DNA of 64,000 bases from Emcibacter sp. (GTDB taxonomy: Bacteria; Pseudomonadota; Alphaproteobacteria; Sphingomonadales; Emcibacteraceae), in NCBI RefSeq assembly GCF_963675455.1, contig NZ_OY776217.1, positions 124,001 to 188,000 of the forward strand, written 5' to 3'. Below the pieces are notes generated by a model. The model was not told where the DNA came from, did no database searches, and worked only from the letters and a program-made list of their open reading frames with translations. Below are positions 59,959 to 64,000 of this stretch, piece by piece; within the stretch, counting starts at the first letter, position 1; every line of letters starts with the position of its first letter. Both the position numbers and the translations under genes were made by a program.

Positions 59959-60567
59959 ATGCGTATCTGGTCCATACAAAGCAGGGAAGCCTGGGAATAT
60001 CTTGAACGCCACGGTGAGCTCATGGCAAAGCGCCACCACTGTTCGGACAGCTGGCCTCAGGCCTATGACTGGATGAAGGCGCAGCTCACCCGGCGGATCG
60101 GACCGCCACCACTGGAGAATACCGAACCTCTATGGGGCTGGTATCAATGGAATAATGAGAGACAGAAAAGGCCAGACCTGCGCAGCGTCCGGCATAACTG
60201 GTCACCGCCCGGTCCTTATGTAATGCTGGAATGCGAGTTGCCAGTTCATGAAGTCTTGCTCTCTGACTTCGGAGCCTGGCATTTTCCCTTGAACGACTGG
60301 CATCTGGCCCTTCAAGAGCAGGAAGATGAGCGCTTTAGCCAAGCCTTGGACCACGCCTATCATCGTAAGGATCGCGCGAAGCTGGAAATCTTGCAGCGGG
60401 AAAAAGAAAAAAGCTGGGAAGTGATCTTCGACCTGCAAGCTCTTGATCATGAAGACTGGAAACTGATCCCTGAAAAAGAAATCCAGGCCTGCTTCTGGCA
60501 GATCAAGGTAGATAAGGTGAAATCTGTAACGAAATTCACATCGAGACAATCGAAGACCTGGACTTAA
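59959..60567 (+). CDS. DUF3841-like protein
   Basis: A 202-residue protein whose start MRIWSIQSREAWEYLERHGEL and the segments AYDWMKAQL, PLWGWYQWNN and VMLECELPVHEVLLSDFGAWHFPLN fit my memory of the DUF3841 family. Charged helical stretches follow. The ATG has no strong ribosome site, so it may depend on the gene before it. No function is known for this family. Confidence 0.65.
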   Translation: MRIWSIQSREAWEYLERHGELMAKRHHCSDSWPQAYDWMKAQLTRRIGPPPLENTEPLWGWYQWNNERQKRPDLRSVRHNWSPPGPYVMLECELPVHEVLLSDFGAWHFPLNDWHLALQEQEDERFSQALDHAYHRKDRAKLEILQREKEKSWEVIFDLQALDHEDWKLIPEKEIQACFWQIKVDKVKSVTKFTSRQSKTWT

Positions 60568-61005
60568 ACAGGCCAAAGCCAACAACCAGGAGGCCGCTTC
60601 CAATAGCCAATCAAAACAAAGCGACTCAACGTCATATTTAGCGTAAATTCAATAGCTTATGGCAGAATAACCCTACAGGATTCTGGACTTTTACTAGCAC
60701 CACCACTATGGTATAAAATTCATGCTAAAATGGTGAAAAATTGGTGCACTACCACCAAGGGGGAGCATTTCTTTGAAACGATTTACAGGACAAACGAATA
60801 GTGTCAGGCTGTCAGTCACTCTCAATGTAGGCAAATCCCCGGAATTGAGCAAGCTTTCAACATCCTTGGACTCGTATGCCTTCTAGGGATCTCGCGGATG
60901 GCTTCCGAGTGTATTTTTCGACACCGGACACCGGATATAGAAAGCGATCTTCCGCTATGCTAGCTGAAGGAAATACCTGACGATAAAGGGGAAAAGGAGA
61001 ATTAA
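60568..61005. other. Gene-free stretch before the NTPase operon
   Basis: I find no convincing gene, RNA gene or strong terminator in these 438 bases. Part is AT-rich around 60690-60790. It probably holds the promoter for the genes from 61006 onwards. Confidence 0.4.
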
Positions 61006-61131
61006 GTGATCACGACGCCTAATGTAAGAGACAATAGGTTTATTCAATGTAGCTCCTCGCCACTCAGCGCATTATCAATACCCTCCCGCTCTACACTGCA
61101 ATTCTGTAACCTAGGGGGAACATGTAAATGA
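61006..61131 (+). CDS. Possible 41-codon small gene ahead of the NTPase gene
   Basis: A GTG-initiated frame with AAGGAG six bases upstream. It begins V-I-T-T-P-N-V-R-D-N and is rich in Ser (SSSPLSALSIPSRS), with two Cys near its end. Its TGA overlaps the next ATG as ATGA. Ribosome site and overlap are good evidence, but the length and lack of family match keep the confidence low. It may be a leader peptide for translational coupling. Confidence 0.35.
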   Translation: MITTPNVRDNRFIQCSSSPLSALSIPSRSTLQFCNLGGTCK

Positions 61132-62960
61132 GCCAACTAAACGGTTTAATCTCCTTTCTTCGTCACTACGGACCAATCCCTGCCGGAGATAATATGTATG
61201 ACGAATTGATTCAGACCGAAATCGAGCGCCATGATATTGATCCCGTCATTCACATCACTCCAGCAAGATTGGAAGAAGTTCAAAAGAACTTCGGAGCAGC
61301 AGAGCCCCGCAATATCATACTGACGGGGACGGCTGGCGACGGCAAGACCTTTCACTGCCGCCAAATCTGGACTACTTTCGGCGGCGACCTCGAACATTGG
61401 AATGCCGGAGAAAAGATTGTCTCCCTAAAACTTCCAGCATCGGGCAAGACATTATCCATTGTCAAAGACCTAAGCGAGCTGACACAAGACGAAAAGAACA
61501 AAATTCTAGCGAACCTAGCCGCGTCCGTTGTAGGCAAAGTATCTGACAAAGTGTACCTTGTAGCAGCCAATGACGGTCAGCTCCTTGCAAGTTGGCGTGA
61601 TTGGTCAGAAAACCATGGAGAAGAAGAACATAAGATATTCAAAATCGTAGAGGACATGCTTGTTGAGGAACGTGTAAGTGATGATACTCTTAATCTAAAC
61701 CTCTACAATCTCAGCCGCCTTGATGCTTCTAAACATTTCCAAGAACTCATTGAGCAAGTCGTTGAGCACCCTCAGTGGTCCCAATGTGATGGCTGTGACA
61801 TGTTGCAAAGCGATGGGTCAACAACCTGTCCTATTCGTATCAACCGAGAGCGCCTTCGCAGTGGAAGCAATGGATCGGTATTTCGCATGCGATTGGGAGA
61901 GCTGATGAAGCTTGCACGGGCCAACCGTATGCACATCCCCATCCGGGACTTACTTCTTCTCAGCGTAAATATACTTTTGGGCGACCAACGAACCGGACGG
62001 GTTTTATTAACCTGTCGTACGGCAAAGAATCGCGCAGAGAAAGAAAACTACCGATTCACAAACCCCTATGCCAACGTTTTCGGAACGAACCTTTCCGACC
62101 GGCAACGTCAACAGTATCAAGTTTTTAACATCCTCGAAGCATTCGGCATTGGACGTGAAACAGATAACAAATTTGATAATTTGCTAATCTACGGCTCATA
62201 CAGCGATTCAACACTCTACACTGATTTGATATCCAAAGATGCTTTTTACGGTTCGGCCGCATATGAACCATATTTGCGAGACTACCTTGAGGGCGCCCGA
62301 GAGAACATTGAGGCATTCATGCAGGCGCTTTCGAGACAACGGCAAAGGCTTTTCTTTTCTTTGCCTAACGATAGCAGTCTTGATCCTTGGCACTTAACTG
62401 TATACCAGGCATCAGGGCAGTTTCTGGAATTTGTAAGTCGGCTAAAGAACGGTGGCGATACATCCAGGACAAAGGAACTTCTCGTTCGAGGACTGAATAG
62501 AACGTTCTGCGGTATGATGATAGATGATGGAACGGAACTTTACCTTGCGTCTTCTGGTGGTGATGGTAGAGGCCGGATTGCCTCAATTCTGAATTATGAC
62601 TTACCAACTACCCGCCATAGAAGAGCTCCCTACCTTAACTTCGCGCTAGGAGCCGACGACGCCACACCCTGTATGCAGATCGTCGACCCTGCTGCAGTCG
62701 GTGATGGTATTGTTGACAGTCTGACTCTTCAGCTTACTCATTTTGAGTATCTTGTTCGTGTCGCAAAAGGCAGCTTACCAGCGAGCTTTTCCCGTCAATG
62801 CAATGAGGATTTCCTGGATTTCAAATTAAGGCTAATCAAACGACTTGATTACCTAATCGGTGGAGAACCGTGCGACGATGAAATAAACTATCAAGCACTT
62901 ACGGTGGATGAACGTGGTCGCGCTCATCCCGAAAATGTACGAATAAGGGTGGGTTTATGA
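61128..62960 (+). CDS. P-loop NTPase of an unrecognised operon
   Basis: A 610-residue protein with a Walker A motif G67-T-A-G-D-G-K73-T near the N-terminus (NIILTGTAGDGKTFHC) and a hydrophobic strand with Asn-Asp (VYLVAANDGQLL, residues 142-153) that may be Walker B or sensor. C220, C223 and C234 (CDGCDMLQSDGSTTCPI) may bind zinc. The rest is helical. AGGGGGA is eight bases upstream. Its stop overlaps the next gene by ATGA. The shape, an ATPase coupled to a large unknown protein near a Fic gene, resembles prokaryotic defence operons. DptF-like proteins are one possible relation, unproven. Confidence 0.75.
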   Translation: MSQLNGLISFLRHYGPIPAGDNMYDELIQTEIERHDIDPVIHITPARLEEVQKNFGAAEPRNIILTGTAGDGKTFHCRQIWTTFGGDLEHWNAGEKIVSLKLPASGKTLSIVKDLSELTQDEKNKILANLAASVVGKVSDKVYLVAANDGQLLASWRDWSENHGEEEHKIFKIVEDMLVEERVSDDTLNLNLYNLSRLDASKHFQELIEQVVEHPQWSQCDGCDMLQSDGSTTCPIRINRERLRSGSNGSVFRMRLGELMKLARANRMHIPIRDLLLLSVNILLGDQRTGRVLLTCRTAKNRAEKENYRFTNPYANVFGTNLSDRQRQQYQVFNILEAFGIGRETDNKFDNLLIYGSYSDSTLYTDLISKDAFYGSAAYEPYLRDYLEGARENIEAFMQALSRQRQRLFFSLPNDSSLDPWHLTVYQASGQFLEFVSRLKNGGDTSRTKELLVRGLNRTFCGMMIDDGTELYLASSGGDGRGRIASILNYDLPTTRHRRAPYLNFALGADDATPCMQIVDPAAVGDGIVDSLTLQLTHFEYLVRVAKGSLPASFSRQCNEDFLDFKLRLIKRLDYLIGGEPCDDEINYQALTVDERGRAHPENVRIRVGL

Positions 62961-64000
62961 GTGCACGTCTCGAAGCTCCTGCTAAATACAGAAGCGATGT
63001 CAATGTTTGGGTTGATGAAGCCATTTGGGGTCACCGTCTATACAACGACCAGACGCCATGGCTTGTATTTTTGGAGTTCCTTGCAATATTTCAGTCGAGG
63101 AATGCAGAAGGAAAAGCGCTGAATGAAACCCGAAATGCTGGTACGCACGAGGCCTTTACGTATTACATTCCTCGCCTTATTCCCCTGCGGCAACTGGTTT
63201 TTAACAATCCTCACATCCGATATGTTGAGGAGAACCACCAGTCCGATCCTGAGAGATGGCAGGCATGGTTGAAAACATTCTCTTCCGACGATGAGTTCGG
63301 ATATCTACAAGAGAGATTTGGCTCATTTTCCCGTCTTTCCCGCATAGTTGAATTTTTTCAAACCACCGCGATTGAACCACACCGCCAACGTCGATGGACT
63401 TCTCGCTTTCTATTTCCCTACGGCCCAAACTGCCTATATGCGGATTTGCCGGCCAATGCAAATGGAAGCCCGGACAGACGCTTCTTTGCAAGAAGTGGCG
63501 AACTACTTTACCTGATGTTGAACCGCAGCGGTAAAGGTAAAAAGCTGGCAGAAATGATTTCTGAGAAATTGTTGCGTCAAGACGAAACCTGGAATCGCGT
63601 CGTTCGAGCACTGTTACCTGATGGGTATAGGATCGACTCGAACCTAGTCTCGAGCACAATCGGATATCTACCTTTTGCCGAACGGCCAGAATACGAAAAC
63701 CTTGCCGAAACCTGGAAACGTCTACTTAATCTGGATTTATCTGGCGAAGCATTACTAGATCCTTTGATGCGCTTATCTGCGTTGCACATGCTTATATATA
63801 TGCTCAAAAGAGCTAATGAAGAAGTGGGCGACAGCAGCGAACCAAAGTTTGTATTGGAAATTGCCTCACCTCACCGAACAACACTGTTCGAACTCTCAAA
63901 AGAAAACTTCGGGGCGAACCGAATGTTATCTACACGTGCTGTTCGCGCCTATATTGAATCTGCTAAAGCAGACGACCGCTGGAGCAACGCATTGCAAGCG
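62957..64000 (+). CDS. Uncharacterised protein, N-terminal part (cut by window edge)
   Basis: The frame is open for 348 codons and runs off the right edge. It begins MSARLEAPAKYRSDVNVWVDEAIWGHRLYNDQTPWLVFLEF and is soluble, rich in Arg and aromatic residues (HRQRRWTSRFLFPYGPNCLYADL, RRFFARSGELLYLML). No signal peptide, membrane helix or known motif is seen. The ATG overlaps the NTPase stop (ATGA), so the two proteins are made together and probably act together. I do not recognise the family. Confidence 0.75.
   Translation, partial: MSARLEAPAKYRSDVNVWVDEAIWGHRLYNDQTPWLVFLEFLAIFQSRNAEGKALNETRNAGTHEAFTYYIPRLIPLRQLVFNNPHIRYVEENHQSDPERWQAWLKTFSSDDEFGYLQERFGSFSRLSRIVEFFQTTAIEPHRQRRWTSRFLFPYGPNCLYADLPANANGSPDRRFFARSGELLYLMLNRSGKGKKLAEMISEKLLRQDETWNRVVRALLPDGYRIDSNLVSSTIGYLPFAERPEYENLAETWKRLLNLDLSGEALLDPLMRLSALHMLIYMLKRANEEVGDSSEPKFVLEIASPHRTTLFELSKENFGANRMLSTRAVRAYIESAKADDRWSNALQA

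Noticed and set aside
1..64000. CRISPR array, rRNA or riboswitch
   Set aside because: I saw no regularly spaced direct repeats, no rRNA-like block and no known riboswitch core in any gene-free stretch.

Overview
The window looks like a chromosomal segment of a Gram-negative alphaproteobacterium of moderate GC. It carries three TonB-dependent receptors, ECF sigma/FecR signalling, a Tat-type signal and mostly ATG starts with AGGAG-like ribosome sites. The mix of a steroid catabolic cluster with many TonB receptors suggests a marine or sphingomonad-like lineage (for example Emcibacterales, Kordiimonadales or Sphingomonadales). The lineage is an inference, because no rRNA gene is present.

Positions 1-23.8 kb are a steroid catabolism region. 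A minus-strand operon (19676 to 13860) encodes in order KstD-like dehydrogenase, KshA-like Rieske oxygenase, HsaA-like hydroxylase, HsaD-like hydrolase and HsaC-like extradiol dioxygenase, that is, opening and cleavage of rings A and B by the 9,10-seco route. Around it lie beta-oxidation genes for side-chain or ring C/D fragments: an acyl-CoA ligase operon (5914 to 655), a thiolase plus DUF35-fusion operon (12811 to 8497), and a MaoC, acyl-CoA dehydrogenase, SDR and CoA-transferase set (19965 to 23795). Two related TetR regulators (7856, 13701) sit inside. I see two shared putative operators. One is an AAACTCGTTT-centred motif in five gene-free stretches; it resembles the actinobacterial KstR box. 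The other is a GCAATATAAG motif in the 13701 regulator's own promoter and in the ligase promoter. The reductase partners KshB and HsaB are not in the window.

Positions 24-26.2 kb hold a TetR gene with three clustered palindromes, a small membrane protein and a secreted TPR-like protein. Positions 26.4-54.8 kb form a peptide and D-amino-acid utilisation island: ECF sigma, FecR and a TonB receptor with a signalling domain; serine hydrolases of the beta-lactamase fold with C-terminal membrane segments; an esterase; two D-aminoacylase-like amidohydrolases; an M19 dipeptidase homologue; DgcN/DgcA-like D-glutamate genes; a second TonB receptor; DadA-like dehydrogenase, a YkvI-like transporter and a RidA-like protein in one operon; a VanX-type D-Ala-D-Ala dipeptidase fused to a degenerate beta-lactamase domain; and D-serine dehydratase. 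GntR, XRE-cupin and LysR regulators are interspersed. Together they could take up, cut and oxidise D-amino-acid-containing peptides such as peptidoglycan stem peptides.

Positions 54.8-64 kb are accessory DNA: a beta-lactamase-family gene remnant next to an internally deleted IS110/IS1111-type element, a secreted beta-propeller-like protein, a membrane protein whose 3' end is repeated elsewhere, a Fic protein with a repeat-rich promoter, two small genes (one DUF3841-like), and the start of an unrecognised P-loop NTPase operon running off the right edge, which I regard as a candidate defence system.
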